Source: Aliiroseovarius marinus
GTDB lineage: Bacteria; Pseudomonadota; Alphaproteobacteria; Rhodobacterales; Rhodobacteraceae
Length of the DNA: 64,000 bases
Direction: 5' to 3'
NCBI RefSeq assembly: GCF_004360145.1
Contig: NZ_ML178715.1
Span: forward strand, 126,069 to 190,068
Within the stretch, counting starts at the first letter, position 1; each line of letters opens with the position of its first letter. The position numbers and the translations under genes were made by a program. The notes under the pieces were generated by a model. That model saw nothing but the letters and a program-made list of their open reading frames with translations. It was not told where the DNA came from and did not search any database. Of this stretch, positions 1 through 8,500 are shown piece after piece.

Positions 1-231
1 CAATACATTGGGGTCAGCCGGGGCTGCGGACTGCCCAGTGGCCGCTTTCGCGTCGGACTTGCCTTTGCCCACTTTCGAGGTCAGCTTGCCGCTTGCTTGC
101 TTCAGAAAATCGCCCGTCACTTTAGACAGCTCGATTTCCTGCGCATCCGACCCACATGCTGTCAGACCGACAACAGCGCACAGCGCAAAACCTGCCGCAC
201 GCAGCGGTTGTGTCAGATGAAATCCCAGCAT
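1..231 (-). CDS. YjbF-like exopolysaccharide lipoprotein, partial
   Basis: Only the first 77 residues are inside the window; the gene runs off the left edge. The N-terminus is a lipoprotein signal: a hydrophobic stretch (FALCAVVGLTAC) ending in the lipobox LTAC, followed by GSDAQE. The start ATG (231-229) follows a strong ribosome site, GGAGG, which overlaps the stop of the upstream yjbH-like gene. The two are therefore translationally coupled. In the yjb/gfc family a small outer-membrane lipoprotein (YjbF/GfcB) is encoded beside YjbH/GfcD and both act in exopolysaccharide export. The assignment rests mainly on this neighbour and on the lipobox, because too little of the mature protein is visible to identify a domain. 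Confidence 0.65.
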   Translation of the reverse strand, partial: MLGFHLTQPLRAAGFALCAVVGLTACGSDAQEIELSKVTGDFLKQASGKLTSKVGKGKSDAKAATGQSAAPADPNVL

Positions 232-233
232 GG

Positions 234-2357
234 TTACCTCCAGAATTTGCCCCAACGGCCCGCATACGCATCGCCGTGGCCATCCTCGACCCAATCGAAC
301 AAGCGACCATCGACCTGCAGGCGCGCGCCGCCGTCTCGCTCAAGCGAACGCAGCTGGGCAGAGGATTCACTTTTCGACGGGGTTCCCAGCGCCCATTCGA
401 ACGGGATCGAAATACGGATGCCCTTGTCAAACGAGCCTTCGCCGAAATCTTCGGCCGACACGTTGGTCTTGGTGAAATAACCACCGACTTTCCAGCCATT
501 GGCAAAGGTCCGGTCAACCGAGAAGGTCGCACCATAATCCCCAGCCAGATAGCGGCCGGCGTCCACGCGGGTCGAGAAGCCGTTGCCGAAATCGTAGTAA
601 GCCGAGACATGCCCGGTCACGACATCATAGTCGCGGAAGCCGAAAAGCTGGTCATAGTCACGCTGTTTGACCCAGGCGACCTCGGCCCCGATGGCCAGCG
701 GGCTGTCCACGGGTTTCCACAAAAGTTCGGCCGAAACGCCGCCAAACATCTTCTCCAGATACCCGACAGTCACGCGGCTATAGAGGTTTTTGCCCGGACG
801 TTCATACCACGATGCCGTCAGATGTTCGATCGCAGGGTCACCCTGCTGTGCGTAAAGCGCGCCGTCGGTGCGCACATGGGGCAGGACCGACGTATTAAGG
901 TATGTGTCATCGTCCAGGTTGCCAAAGATGCTTTTCTGAACCGCGCCCGACAGGATGATGTTCGGCGTCAGCTCGTACTTCGCGCTGAAGCGCAGGCCGA
1001 AATCGCCGCGAACCGGGCTGGACGGGTCAAAAAAGCTGAGTGCCAAATAGGGGGCCAGCGCCCAGGTGAACCGCGTGTCGTGGTTCGGCAGATCCGAGTT
1101 TCTCAGTGCGCTCGGCGCAGCCTCGTCAATGGTAACGCGCTGATACATGTCGATGGCCGGAGCATGCTCCAACCGTTCAATATCGCTACGGCGCATGGTC
1201 ACCGTCGACAGCGGAATGCCATTTTGCGTGACCGTGATTTCGAAGGACTCGACCGAGGCCGGCAGGGCGTGGGTCAGAATACGCGCGGTGCGCCCGATGG
1301 CTTGCGGTTGCGAGTTATAGCGCTTGTTGTCGATCTTCAACTCGGCCCGCGTGGCGGTCAGCGCCAGCGCTTTCAGGCGAATGCCTTCCTTGCCAAGTGC
1401 GTCCGAGACAACCCGCTGGATGTCGGCGTGATCTTCAGGTGTGGACACCCAATCGGTGCTCCACGCCACCGAATCCGCACGCGACGGGCGCGGCTTGACG
1501 GGCAAAGGTGCCTTTTCATTCCCCGACCGCGCCTGCGGTTTGCGGGGGTTCAGGCGAATGGTCAGCCCGGCGCCGAACATGCTGCCTGCAACGTAAGATG
1601 CGTTCAGGTGGAAGGCGGGTGACACCTCGTAATCGATGCCGAAGTTGAAGGGCGAGTTATATTCCAGCGTGCCGCGACGCTCTTCCACGGTGAACGCATC
1701 AGACGAATATTCTGCCTTGAAGGTCAGCTTGTCGTTCACCTTGTAGCTGAGGCCGGCAAACGGGGCGAAGTCACCGCGGAACCACTGGCTGAAGTTCAGG
1801 GTTCCGCCCTTGCCTGCATCCCAATCCGGACGGGGACCACCGATATTGCCAATGGGATTGTGCGAGGCCAGACGCCCCCATCCCAGACCACCGTGTACGC
1901 GCAGCTTGTCGCCAATGCTTTTCGTCGCGACAACATATTCGCTGGAATAGATCCCGGTGCCGATAAAGTCGCGGATGCCGACCGAGACCGCCGGCAAGTA
2001 TTTCGATTCATTCAGAATGCGGTACTGCAAGTCAAAGCTGCGGTCGAAGAAGTCCTGACCGCGCAATGGACCACTGGCCCAGAAATTATCAAGCTTCGTA
2101 TAGCGGAAGCTGCCGGACAGACGGGGCAGGATCTGGAAGGTCAGTGTACCGTTCGCGTTTGGACCAAACTGCGAATAGGAAAACGCCAGTTCGCTGTCGG
2201 CAGCGACCTCGGCCGTGGGCATCAGGATCAGACCCGGTGTGCCGAACAGCGTATAGCTTGTGGTCTCGGTTCCGAGCTGCGCCTGAGCAGGCGTTGCCGC
2301 CGTGGCCAGCAGGCCAAGCGCTGCGTACTTGATGTAATCCACCCGTGCAGTAGTCAC
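234..2357 (-). CDS. yjbH: YjbH/GfcD-family outer-membrane exopolysaccharide protein
   Basis: A protein of 707 residues with a signal peptide (about residues 1-27, ending AQAQ) and a mature start LGTETTSYTLFGTPGL that is typical of YjbH. The family is thought to form beta-rich outer-membrane proteins assisting exopolysaccharide secretion. The body has many alternating aromatic/polar strands (for example FSYSQFGPNANG, TFKAEYSSDAF), consistent with a beta-barrel, and the length matches the family (about 700). The start is GTG at 2357, chosen because GGAG sits six bases upstream and the signal peptide begins there. The next gene downstream is a lipoprotein with a two-base gap, giving a yjbH-yjbF order. 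A 488-codon open frame on the opposite strand (156-1622) is only an antisense shadow. Family is clear; substrate unknown. Confidence 0.85.
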   Translation of the reverse strand: MTTARVDYIKYAALGLLATAATPAQAQLGTETTSYTLFGTPGLILMPTAEVAADSELAFSYSQFGPNANGTLTFQILPRLSGSFRYTKLDNFWASGPLRGQDFFDRSFDLQYRILNESKYLPAVSVGIRDFIGTGIYSSEYVVATKSIGDKLRVHGGLGWGRLASHNPIGNIGGPRPDWDAGKGGTLNFSQWFRGDFAPFAGLSYKVNDKLTFKAEYSSDAFTVEERRGTLEYNSPFNFGIDYEVSPAFHLNASYVAGSMFGAGLTIRLNPRKPQARSGNEKAPLPVKPRPSRADSVAWSTDWVSTPEDHADIQRVVSDALGKEGIRLKALALTATRAELKIDNKRYNSQPQAIGRTARILTHALPASVESFEITVTQNGIPLSTVTMRRSDIERLEHAPAIDMYQRVTIDEAAPSALRNSDLPNHDTRFTWALAPYLALSFFDPSSPVRGDFGLRFSAKYELTPNIILSGAVQKSIFGNLDDDTYLNTSVLPHVRTDGALYAQQGDPAIEHLTASWYERPGKNLYSRVTVGYLEKMFGGVSAELLWKPVDSPLAIGAEVAWVKQRDYDQLFGFRDYDVVTGHVSAYYDFGNGFSTRVDAGRYLAGDYGATFSVDRTFANGWKVGGYFTKTNVSAEDFGEGSFDKGIRISIPFEWALGTPSKSESSAQLRSLERDGGARLQVDGRLFDWVEDGHGDAYAGRWGKFWR

Positions 2358-2572
2358 CGCAGTCTCCGTCTAACGTCTTTTTTCCAATCTCAATACGTGA
2401 TCCGCGCGACTAACGCACGCAAAACATACCCGCCCCAGCGGTTTGTGGGGGAATGTCGCGCAATTGCACAAGTTCCCTCGCGTCGGCTTAGCGCGTGTAA
2501 CGTCACGTTACCAGTCCGATTGCAGCGTCCGCGGCCTATAGTTTGAAAAACAACGTTAAATCGGAGCCCACC

Positions 2573-3730
2573 ATGAGCCTCTTTTCGCCCTCGGCCAGCT
2601 GGATCAGCGACGAACATCGCATGTTTGCAGACATGACCAACCGCTTCTTTGCGGACGAGCTTTCCCCCAACATCGAACGATGGGTCGATCAGGGCATCGT
2701 CGACCGCGAGTTTTGGCACACAGCCGGCCAAGCCGGGATCATGGGCGGTGCGATTCCCGAGGAGCATGGCGGCGCGGGTGGCGACATGGGATTCGAGAGC
2801 GTCGTGATCTATGAACAGACCCGCACCGGGGATTGCGGCTGGGGCTATGGCATTCAATCGATCGTCACCCACTACATCACCGCCTATGGCACCGACGAAC
2901 AGAAGGCGCGCTGGCTGCCGGGTCTTGCCTCGGGCGAGATCGTGGGCGCGATTGCGATGACCGAACCGGGCACGGGATCGGACCTTCAGGCCGTGAAAAC
3001 GCGGGCCGAGAAGGACGGCAACCAGTACAAGATCAACGGATCGAAGATTTTCATCACCAACGGTCAGGCCGCCGATCTGGTCATCACCGTCTGCAAGACG
3101 GATCCAAGCGCGGGCGGAAAAGGTGTGTCTCTGATCGTGGTCGAACCCGACCAGTGCGAGGGCTTCCAGCGTGGTAAGAACCTGAAAAAGCTGGGCATGA
3201 AAGCCAATGACACGTCCGAGCTGTTCTATGAAGACGTGAAGGTGCCGCTGACCAATCTGCTGGGCGCGGAAGAGGGTCAGGGCTTTTATCAACTGATGAA
3301 GCAGCTTCCGTGGGAGCGCCTGCTGATCGCCATCCAAGCGCTTGGTGCCATTGACTTCGCGATCGAGCAGACCGTGGCCTATACACAGGAACGCAAGGCC
3401 TTTGGCCAGCGCGTGATGGACTTCCAGAATACCCGCTTCAAGCTGGCCGAATGCAAAACCAAGGCCGAGGTTCTGCGCAGTTTCGTCAACGATTGCATCG
3501 CTCAGCTGATCGCGGGGACGCTAGATGCGCCCACCGCCTCGATGGCGAAATATTGGGGCACCGAGGTCCAGAACGAGATTATGCACGAGTGTCTGCAGTT
3601 GTTCGGCGGCTATGGCTATATGATGGAGTACCCCATTGCGCGGCTCTATTCGGATGCGCGGGTGCAGATGATCTATGGCGGCACGAACGAGATCATGAAG
3701 GAATTGATCGCACGGTCGATTGACGTGTAA
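2573..3730 (+). CDS. Acyl-CoA dehydrogenase (LCAD/IVD-like)
   Basis: FAD-dependent acyl-CoA dehydrogenase of 385 residues, the usual length, catalysing alpha,beta-desaturation of acyl-CoA with electrons passed to ETF. Visible family motifs are AMTEPGTGSDL (about 129-138), the substrate-loop region ITNGQAADLV, and a C-terminal YGGTNEIMKELIARS. That C-terminal form lacks the Glu found at this position in medium-chain enzymes; as in long-chain and isovaleryl enzymes, the base is probably E248 in LPWERLL. An upstream in-frame ATG at 2543 exists, but the start MSLFSPSASW at 2573 matches the family N-terminus. It is followed after 142 bases by an acyl-CoA racemase on the same strand, suggesting branched-chain or methyl-branched acyl-CoA oxidation. 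Substrate chain length cannot be fixed from sequence. Confidence 0.9.
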   Translation: MSLFSPSASWISDEHRMFADMTNRFFADELSPNIERWVDQGIVDREFWHTAGQAGIMGGAIPEEHGGAGGDMGFESVVIYEQTRTGDCGWGYGIQSIVTHYITAYGTDEQKARWLPGLASGEIVGAIAMTEPGTGSDLQAVKTRAEKDGNQYKINGSKIFITNGQAADLVITVCKTDPSAGGKGVSLIVVEPDQCEGFQRGKNLKKLGMKANDTSELFYEDVKVPLTNLLGAEEGQGFYQLMKQLPWERLLIAIQALGAIDFAIEQTVAYTQERKAFGQRVMDFQNTRFKLAECKTKAEVLRSFVNDCIAQLIAGTLDAPTASMAKYWGTEVQNEIMHECLQLFGGYGYMMEYPIARLYSDARVQMIYGGTNEIMKELIARSIDV

Positions 3731-3737
3731 GCACAGG

Positions 3738-3768
3738 GCGCCCGCCGCTTTGCGCCGGGCGCGCTTTC
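3738..3768 (+). terminator. Candidate hairpin terminator after acyl-CoA dehydrogenase
   Basis: Perfect 7-bp GC stem (3738-3744 with 3756-3762), 11-base loop, then GCTTTC. The T tract is short, so termination may be partial. Confidence 0.45.
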
Positions 3769-3792
3769 GGTGGCTCACGCTGTGAGCCTGAA

Positions 3793-3850
3793 GGGGCTCT
3801 GCCCCTCGCCCGTGCCGGGCTCACCCCGGGATATTTGAGCCAAGGAAATG
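3793..3850 (+). repeat. Short intergenic repeat, copy 1 (CCCCTCGC...CCCGGGATATTTGAGCCAAGGAAATG type)
   Basis: The intergenic segment before the racemase gene holds CCCCTCGCCC, then CCCCGGGATATTTGAGCCAAG and GAAATG. A recognisable relative lies on the minus strand at 25457-25499, also just upstream of a gene (aldehyde dehydrogenase). The shared core is CCCC-GG-TATTTGA-GC-AAG. Similar leader-like blocks are, from memory, frequent upstream of genes in Rhodobacteraceae; that point was not checked. Role unknown. Confidence 0.5.
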
Positions 3851-3872
3851 CAGTCATGCGGAGGAGCAGGGC

Positions 3873-4970
3873 ATGAGCACAGGGAAACCTCTTTCAGGGT
3901 TAAAGGTTGTTGAAATTCAAGGGCTTGGCCCCACCCCCTTTGCGGCCATGTGGCTGGCGGATATGGGGGCGGATGTGGTGCGCATTCAGCGTCCGAACTT
4001 GAAGGCGCTGATCCCGCAAAAGGTAGATGTGCTGAACCGCGGGCGCGGCTTTGTAGAACTGGATCTGAAGTCAGACGCCGACCGCGCGGTCGCGCATGAT
4101 CTGATCAATCGTGCCGACATGCTGATCGAAGGGATGCGCCCCGGCGTGATGGAGCGTCTGGGACTGGGCCCGGATGATTTTCCGGACAACCCCGCGCTGG
4201 TTTATGGCCGTATGACGGGTTGGGGCCAAAGCGGTCCGTTGGCCCATGCGGCGGGGCATGACATCAACTATATCGCCATCTCGGGCGCGCTGCATGCGAT
4301 TGGCGGGGATCATCCGGTGCCACCCTTGAACCTGTTGGGCGACTTTGGTGGCGGCGGCATGTATCTGGTGGCTGGCATGTTGGCCGCGCTGCATGCGGCA
4401 AAGACCACCGGGCGTGGGCAGGTGGTGGATGCGGCCATCACCGATGGAACTGCACATCTGATGGCGATGATCTATTCGCTTTACGGGTCGGGCATCTGGG
4501 CCGATCAGCGCGAGGCCAACTTGCTGGACGGTGGCGCGCCCTTCTACGCGGTTTATGAATGTGCTTGTGGCGGGCACATGACTGTGGGCGCGTTGGAAGC
4601 CAAGTTCTATGCCGAGTTCCTTGACTTGATGGGACTAGCGGATGCCGGTCTACCAGCCCAGCACGACGTTGAGGGATGGCCCAGACTGCGTGCCGCCTTT
4701 GCCAAGCGTTTCAAGGAAAAGACCCGTGATGCATGGGCCGAGCTTTTGGAAGGCACAGATGCCTGCTGCGCCCCTGTCCTGTCGATGACCGAGGCCCCCA
4801 GCCATCCCCACAACGCAGCCCGCGGCAGCTTTGCCACGATTGACGGGGTGGCGCAGCCAAGCCCCGCCCCGCAGATGTCCGGCAGCGCTCTGCGCGCTGA
4901 AGCCGGAGAGGAACAGCGCCCGCAAGACGTCGCCGTGGTTCTGTCCCGCTGGGCAGGGTCAGCAAAATAA
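3873..4970 (+). CDS. mcr: Alpha-methylacyl-CoA racemase (CaiB/BaiF family)
   Basis: A family III CoA-transferase fold protein of 365 residues. The sequence has the racemase signature: H129 in [19 protein letters not shown] and D157 in [17 protein letters not shown]. These correspond to the catalytic His/Asp pair of alpha-methylacyl-CoA racemase rather than to the formyl-CoA transferase pattern. The enzyme epimerises (2R)/(2S)-2-methylacyl-CoA so that dehydrogenases can act. It follows an acyl-CoA dehydrogenase on the same strand. The start ATG follows GAGGAGCAGGGC, a good ribosome site. A true CoA-transferase is less likely but possible. A hairpin at 5000-5029 lies just downstream. Confidence 0.85.
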   Translation: MSTGKPLSGLKVVEIQGLGPTPFAAMWLADMGADVVRIQRPNLKALIPQKVDVLNRGRGFVELDLKSDADRAVAHDLINRADMLIEGMRPGVMERLGLGPDDFPDNPALVYGRMTGWGQSGPLAHAAGHDINYIAISGALHAIGGDHPVPPLNLLGDFGGGGMYLVAGMLAALHAAKTTGRGQVVDAAITDGTAHLMAMIYSLYGSGIWADQREANLLDGGAPFYAVYECACGGHMTVGALEAKFYAEFLDLMGLADAGLPAQHDVEGWPRLRAAFAKRFKEKTRDAWAELLEGTDACCAPVLSMTEAPSHPHNAARGSFATIDGVAQPSPAPQMSGSALRAEAGEEQRPQDVAVVLSRWAGSAK

Positions 4971-4999
4971 GGGGCCGCGCGAAGGCGGGATGCGCTTCT

Positions 5000-5029
5000 G
5001 CGAAAAAGTCGAAAAACTTCGACTTTCGC
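5000..5029 (+). terminator. Hairpin downstream of mcr, candidate terminator
   Basis: GCGAAA/AAGTCGAA pairs with TTCGACTTTCGC (5000-5013 with 5018-5029, two-base bulge, AAAC loop). No T run follows, so it could instead be a processing or stability hairpin before the tRNA. Confidence 0.4.
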
Positions 5030-5072
5030 CCTTGCAAACCCCCGGCGGTCCAGTTACATCCCCGCCTACCGC

Positions 5073-5149
5073 GCTCTGGTAGCTCAGCTGGATAGAGTAC
5101 TTGACTACGAATCAAGGGGTCGGGGGTTCGAATCCTCCCCAGAGCGCCA
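5073..5149 (+). tRNA. tRNA-Arg (anticodon ACG)
   Basis: A 77-nt cloverleaf. The acceptor stem is GCTCTGG with CCAGAGC, the discriminator is G5146 and CCA (5147-5149) is encoded. D arm contains GCTC-AGCTGGATA-GAGT. The anticodon stem is CTTGA/TCAAG with anticodon ACG at 5107-5109. The T arm is GGGGG-TTCGAAT-CCTCC with one G-T pair. The ACG wobble A is expected to be edited to inosine by TadA. No integrase or duplicated 3' end is visible nearby. Confidence 0.97.
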
Positions 5150-5228
5150 TTTTCCATCTCCAGCTTATCCGCTTCATTCCGACAGACAGACTGCGTCTGC
5201 TGTCCATGATGTTTGCACGCGGTTTCGG

Positions 5229-5843
5229 TCAGGCCAACAAGGCGCGCATCTTGGTGCGGACCTTGCGCAGATGCGCTGCGCGACTGGAAGGCGTGGATTT
5301 GTCCATTGCATAATGCGCCACGAAGCTGGTTTTACACCGCACAGCCAACAGCGCCCGCACGCCACGTAGGAACGTGTTTTTGCCGGGGGATCCCATCATA
5401 TGGGTCAGCGCAAGGCTGGCTCCGCAGGTTGTGAAGACCCCCAGCCGGGTGACATGCGCCAGCCCGCGCGGGATCGTGTCGCTGTCCCCAAGTGTCGGAT
5501 CAAACGCCACGCCGGGTAGCAGGCAGCGCTCTAGCCAGCCTTTCAGCATCGCGGGCGGACCATAGCACCATGTGGGATAGATAAAGATCAGGGCATTGCA
5601 CCACAGAATGTCCGCGACATCATCCTCGAGCCCAAGGCGATTGCGCCCGGTGTCCAGATAATTGTGCAGCTCTTCCCGACCCATCACCGGGTTGAAATCG
5701 CGCGCATAGAGGTCGTTGACGCGGACCTCGGCCCCGGCCTGATCAATCGCCTCGAGCACCGCGTCTTTCACTGACGCGTTGAAGCTTTCAGGGGATGGGT
5801 GGCAAAACACGATCAACACCCGTGTCTTGGTTTCAATGGTCAT
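5229..5843 (-). CDS. NAD(P)H dehydrogenase (quinone)-type flavodoxin-fold oxidoreductase
   Basis: A protein of 204 residues of the flavodoxin-like NQO/MdaB superfamily. The N-terminal strand and phosphate loop RVLIVFCHPSPESFNAS binds FMN/FAD in this family, and IFIYPTWCYGPPAMLKGWLERCLLPGVAF is the hallmark of the quinone-reductase branch. It should carry out two-electron reduction of quinones or related electrophiles in the cytoplasm. It stands alone on the minus strand between the tRNA and the NRPS-like cluster, with no apparent operon partner. Substrate is not predictable from sequence. Confidence 0.85.
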   Translation of the reverse strand: MTIETKTRVLIVFCHPSPESFNASVKDAVLEAIDQAGAEVRVNDLYARDFNPVMGREELHNYLDTGRNRLGLEDDVADILWCNALIFIYPTWCYGPPAMLKGWLERCLLPGVAFDPTLGDSDTIPRGLAHVTRLGVFTTCGASLALTHMMGSPGKNTFLRGVRALLAVRCKTSFVAHYAMDKSTPSSRAAHLRKVRTKMRALLA

Positions 5844-6026
5844 GGGTCATCCTTGGAAAGCACGTAAATAATTGAACACCATACCCCTGCACGACAACGT
5901 GGCCTCCGGCAAGCCCAAGCGCGAAACTCTCCCAGAACCAGCGCCAGATACGACAGTTTGTCGCCCTTGGGTTGAGTCTTTTCCTGACCGCTTGGTTGGA
6001 ATCGTTAGATGCCATAAAGAGCAGGT

Positions 6027-6806
6027 ATGGAATTTGCTGATTTGCAGAAATCGTTGAACGCATTGTCAAAGCTGACCCGGCATTGGCCCGGCGAGCCGCT
6101 TGATGATCGCGGCGTCATGCGCATTCTGAATTCGGCAGGCACCCGCCCCCCCATCATCTGGGTGTTCAATGCAGCCCACGAGCCCCGGCAGTTGGCGCGC
6201 GCGCTTGGGCCCAAGCAGCCGCTTATCGCGCTTAGATCACTGAACCAAATCCAGCGCGCCTCGTCTGATCGATATGACAACGCCGAGCGATTGGCGGCCT
6301 ATTATGCGGATCAGCTTGCGCAAGCCCTTCCCAAAAAGGTGCCACTGGTCGGAGGCAATTGCCAAGGCGCGCCCATCGCGCTGTGGATCTCAAATGCGCT
6401 GCGTGATCGTGGGTGCGATGTGGGATGCGCCGCTGTGATCGATGCCCGCCCCTGGGTCGAAACCCAACTGCCCCTGCTTTTGAACTTCGGCGTCGATTGG
6501 AAAGAAGATACCTTCTTCGATGGCATCGCCCCGGATCCAATCGAGGTGAACAAACGTTTCTATGCTGACTGGCGACAGGCCCGGTTGCGCTGTACGCATG
6601 GGCAATATTTTGATCCCGAGCATGTCGACCATCTGGCCACCACGCTAACGCGCTTCATGCGGCAGGAAGGGTGCTGGCAAGAAACTCTGCAATCTCGTCT
6701 GGCGAGGACGCTTCGAACAAAAGCGAAGGGTGTATTTCACCGGACAGGTGCTGTGCGAGTGCGAGACAGAATTCTTGCGCCTTCAAAGAATCGCCTCCCA
6801 AATTGA
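6027..6806 (+). CDS. Thioesterase-like alpha/beta hydrolase with Cys nucleophile motif
   Basis: A protein of 259 residues resembling the type II thioesterase domains of NRPS/PKS systems. The strand IIWVFNAAHEPRQLARAL and the elbow VGGNCQGAPIALWISNAL are visible; the elbow reads G-N-C-Q-G, so the presumed nucleophile is C112, not Ser. The probable catalytic His lies in CTHGQYFDPEHVDHLATTL (about residues 187-208). The last 50 residues (from about MRQEGCW) are translated from DNA that is antisense to the carrier-protein gene at 6655-6912. They look non-conserved, so the two convergent genes overlap by 152 bases. Together with the carrier protein, adenylating enzyme and methyltransferase it suggests a small thiotemplate pathway. 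It could release or edit the carrier-bound product. Confidence 0.7.
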   Translation: MEFADLQKSLNALSKLTRHWPGEPLDDRGVMRILNSAGTRPPIIWVFNAAHEPRQLARALGPKQPLIALRSLNQIQRASSDRYDNAERLAAYYADQLAQALPKKVPLVGGNCQGAPIALWISNALRDRGCDVGCAAVIDARPWVETQLPLLLNFGVDWKEDTFFDGIAPDPIEVNKRFYADWRQARLRCTHGQYFDPEHVDHLATTLTRFMRQEGCWQETLQSRLARTLRTKAKGVFHRTGAVRVRDRILAPSKNRLPN

Positions 6807-6912
6807 AGAAGTCTTCTTCGGGCGTGATCTCTTGCCCCGGAAAACAAGCCTGAAACGCTGCCAGGATAATCGGCATCAAACTGTCGGGGGTATGGGGCGC
6901 ATCAGAGGTCAT
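6655..6912 (-). CDS. Stand-alone acyl/peptidyl carrier protein
   Basis: An 85-residue phosphopantetheine carrier protein. The attachment site is S42 in FFNLGGDSLKAQEF, the classic GGDSL form of peptidyl carrier domains. The start overlaps the end of the upstream adenylation gene by 11 bases, so the two are co-translated and very likely partners. The adenylation enzyme would load an amino or carboxylic acid onto the pantetheine arm. The 3' part overlaps the convergent thioesterase gene. Helix pattern and acidic character fit the fold, and length is normal. The cognate phosphopantetheinyl transferase is not in the window. Confidence 0.88.
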   Translation of the reverse strand: MTSDAPHTPDSLMPIILAAFQACFPGQEITPEEDFFNLGGDSLKAQEFCLALAQHLSGEIHPSLLFEASSPDEIAEFLASTLPAA

Positions 6913-8368
6913 GGTATCTTTCAGGCTCTTGTAAATAGTGTTGTTTTAAGGATTGGATGGCTATCTTCATCGCGGATCCGCGCGGAAGGCTTGGATATAG
7001 GCGGATATAATCGGGCCGGATCTCTGCCAGCATCTGAGACCTGAGGCGGGTGGCAATGTCTGACTGATGGGCCGGGTCGCCTTCGATGGCCGCGACCACG
7101 ATGTCTTCGCCCTCCATGTCGCTGGGCACAGCAAAGACGCAGCAATCGGACACGGCCTCCATCCCCCGAATGCGCTCGGCCACGTCCAAGGCGGTGAAGG
7201 TGACGCTGTTGCGGCAAAACCGTTCAGTATCGCGTCCGGTGATGTACAAAAGCCCTTCATCCGACACATACCTATGATCGCCGGGGCGGAAGGTCTCGCC
7301 CGCTTTGGTGACCACAAGCGCGCCCGGGATGTTGGCGGGTTGTTCGGTGCCATGATCGTCTACCGTAACGACACTCACACCCGTCAGTACGCGCCCAGCC
7401 GAGGTCGGATGCCGCGCGATATCGTTGCCGTACAGACGCGAGACGACGCCCGCTTCCGAGAAGGAATAGGTGGTGCTGATCCGGTCCGACAACAGCCGCT
7501 GCACGTCCAGCAGAACCTGTCCAGTCAGCGGGCCGCCAATGCTCTGCAGCTTGGCCAATCCGGGATAGCGCGGCCCCGCTGGCCGTGCGTCCAAAGACCC
7601 GACATAGTCGACCAGCCGCCTCAAAATCACTGGCGCAAGCGTGGCCTCTTCCGCCAAGGGGTGGCGCAGGGCCGCATCCAACTGCGCGGGTGTAAAGAAC
7701 AGCGGTACACCAATGATCGCACGACCCAGAAAGGCGTTTCGGAACCACAGGTAACGTGTGCCGGCAAAGGCTAGGTTCATGCAGGACACGATATTGCCCT
7801 GCGTGACATAGCTGCTTGGACGGCAGCGCTGCTCGGTCATGTCGAACAGGGTCTGTTGGCTGATCGGTTTCAGCTTTGGCAGCGCCGTCGTACCCGAGCT
7901 TTGGCGGAAGTCGACGATAGCATCCGGGTCATTGGGAAAACGGAGTGTGGAGATGTCATCGGACGGCGCCAGATCGCGCGGAAGTTGCGTACACCCGTCC
8001 AGCGCCGCCAGCCCCTTGAAGTCGCTGAAAATCACCGAGACCCCGGCCGTTTTTGCCACATGCGACCGCTCGGCTTTCGAAATCCGATAGTCCAGCACCA
8101 AGGGCGCCGCGCGCAGGGACCACAGGGCAAACTTCGCAGCAAAACTGCGCAGCTGATCTGTGTTGGCAAGGCCCACCACCATGCCCGGCGCAATCCCCTG
8201 TTCTAAGAAGAAGGCCCGAAGGCCCGCCGCCTGACGCAAGAAGCTATATCGCGAAACGTGGTGATCCCCTTGGATGAAGAAAGGGGCATCGGGATCGGCC
8301 ATGGCATGGGACAGAAACACGTCCGCCACAGAGTTCGCCATTTCCAATGTCGCCGTTCCCACCTGCAT
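6902..8368 (-). CDS. Stand-alone adenylation (AMP-binding) enzyme
   Basis: A 488-residue ANL-superfamily acyl-adenylating enzyme. The phosphate-binding core is RQSSGTTALPK (residues 155-165). Next come the aromatic/acid motif TYSFSEAGVV and the hinge-region DEGLLYITGRDTERF. The C-terminal catalytic Lys is K468 in PRGSAMKIAIQ. It lacks fused carrier or condensation domains; the carrier is the next gene, overlapping by 11 bases. It should activate a carboxylic or amino acid as the AMP ester and load the carrier protein. ATG at 8368 follows AAAGGAAGCC. A perfect 14-bp palindrome AATTGGATCCAATT sits 80-93 bases upstream. Substrate cannot be read reliably, because the pocket residues diverge from textbook NRPS domains. 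Confidence 0.85.
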   Translation of the reverse strand: MQVGTATLEMANSVADVFLSHAMADPDAPFFIQGDHHVSRYSFLRQAAGLRAFFLEQGIAPGMVVGLANTDQLRSFAAKFALWSLRAAPLVLDYRISKAERSHVAKTAGVSVIFSDFKGLAALDGCTQLPRDLAPSDDISTLRFPNDPDAIVDFRQSSGTTALPKLKPISQQTLFDMTEQRCRPSSYVTQGNIVSCMNLAFAGTRYLWFRNAFLGRAIIGVPLFFTPAQLDAALRHPLAEEATLAPVILRRLVDYVGSLDARPAGPRYPGLAKLQSIGGPLTGQVLLDVQRLLSDRISTTYSFSEAGVVSRLYGNDIARHPTSAGRVLTGVSVVTVDDHGTEQPANIPGALVVTKAGETFRPGDHRYVSDEGLLYITGRDTERFCRNSVTFTALDVAERIRGMEAVSDCCVFAVPSDMEGEDIVVAAIEGDPAHQSDIATRLRSQMLAEIRPDYIRLYPSLPRGSAMKIAIQSLKQHYLQEPERYHDL

Positions 8369-8447
8369 GGCTTCCTTTAGTCAACTACCTGCCCTACGCC
8401 GCGAAAGCTGCGACCAAGGACGTCCACCCACTCAATCAAAAAGTGAA

Positions 8448-8461
8448 AATTGGATCCAATT
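8448..8461. promoter_or_regulatory. Perfect 14-bp palindrome upstream of the adenylation gene
   Basis: AATTGGATCCAATT is fully self-complementary and lies in the 131-base gap between the methyltransferase and adenylation genes. Its core TTGGATCCAA recurs at 38647-38656, before the hydroxyproline genes. Candidate operator; no cognate regulator is known. Confidence 0.4.
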
Positions 8462-8500
8462 CAGAATGGTGCATATTTGCCAGACACCCCCTTGGGTTGT

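Noticed and set aside
156-1622. 488-codon open frame on the plus strand
   Set aside because: It is antisense to the well-supported yjbH-like gene. The protein is Arg/Gln/His-rich without any domain, typical of a GC-rich antisense frame.
5073-5229. tRNA-Arg as an integration site for a mobile island
   Set aside because: No integrase, no repeated tRNA 3' end and no change of gene style are seen downstream.
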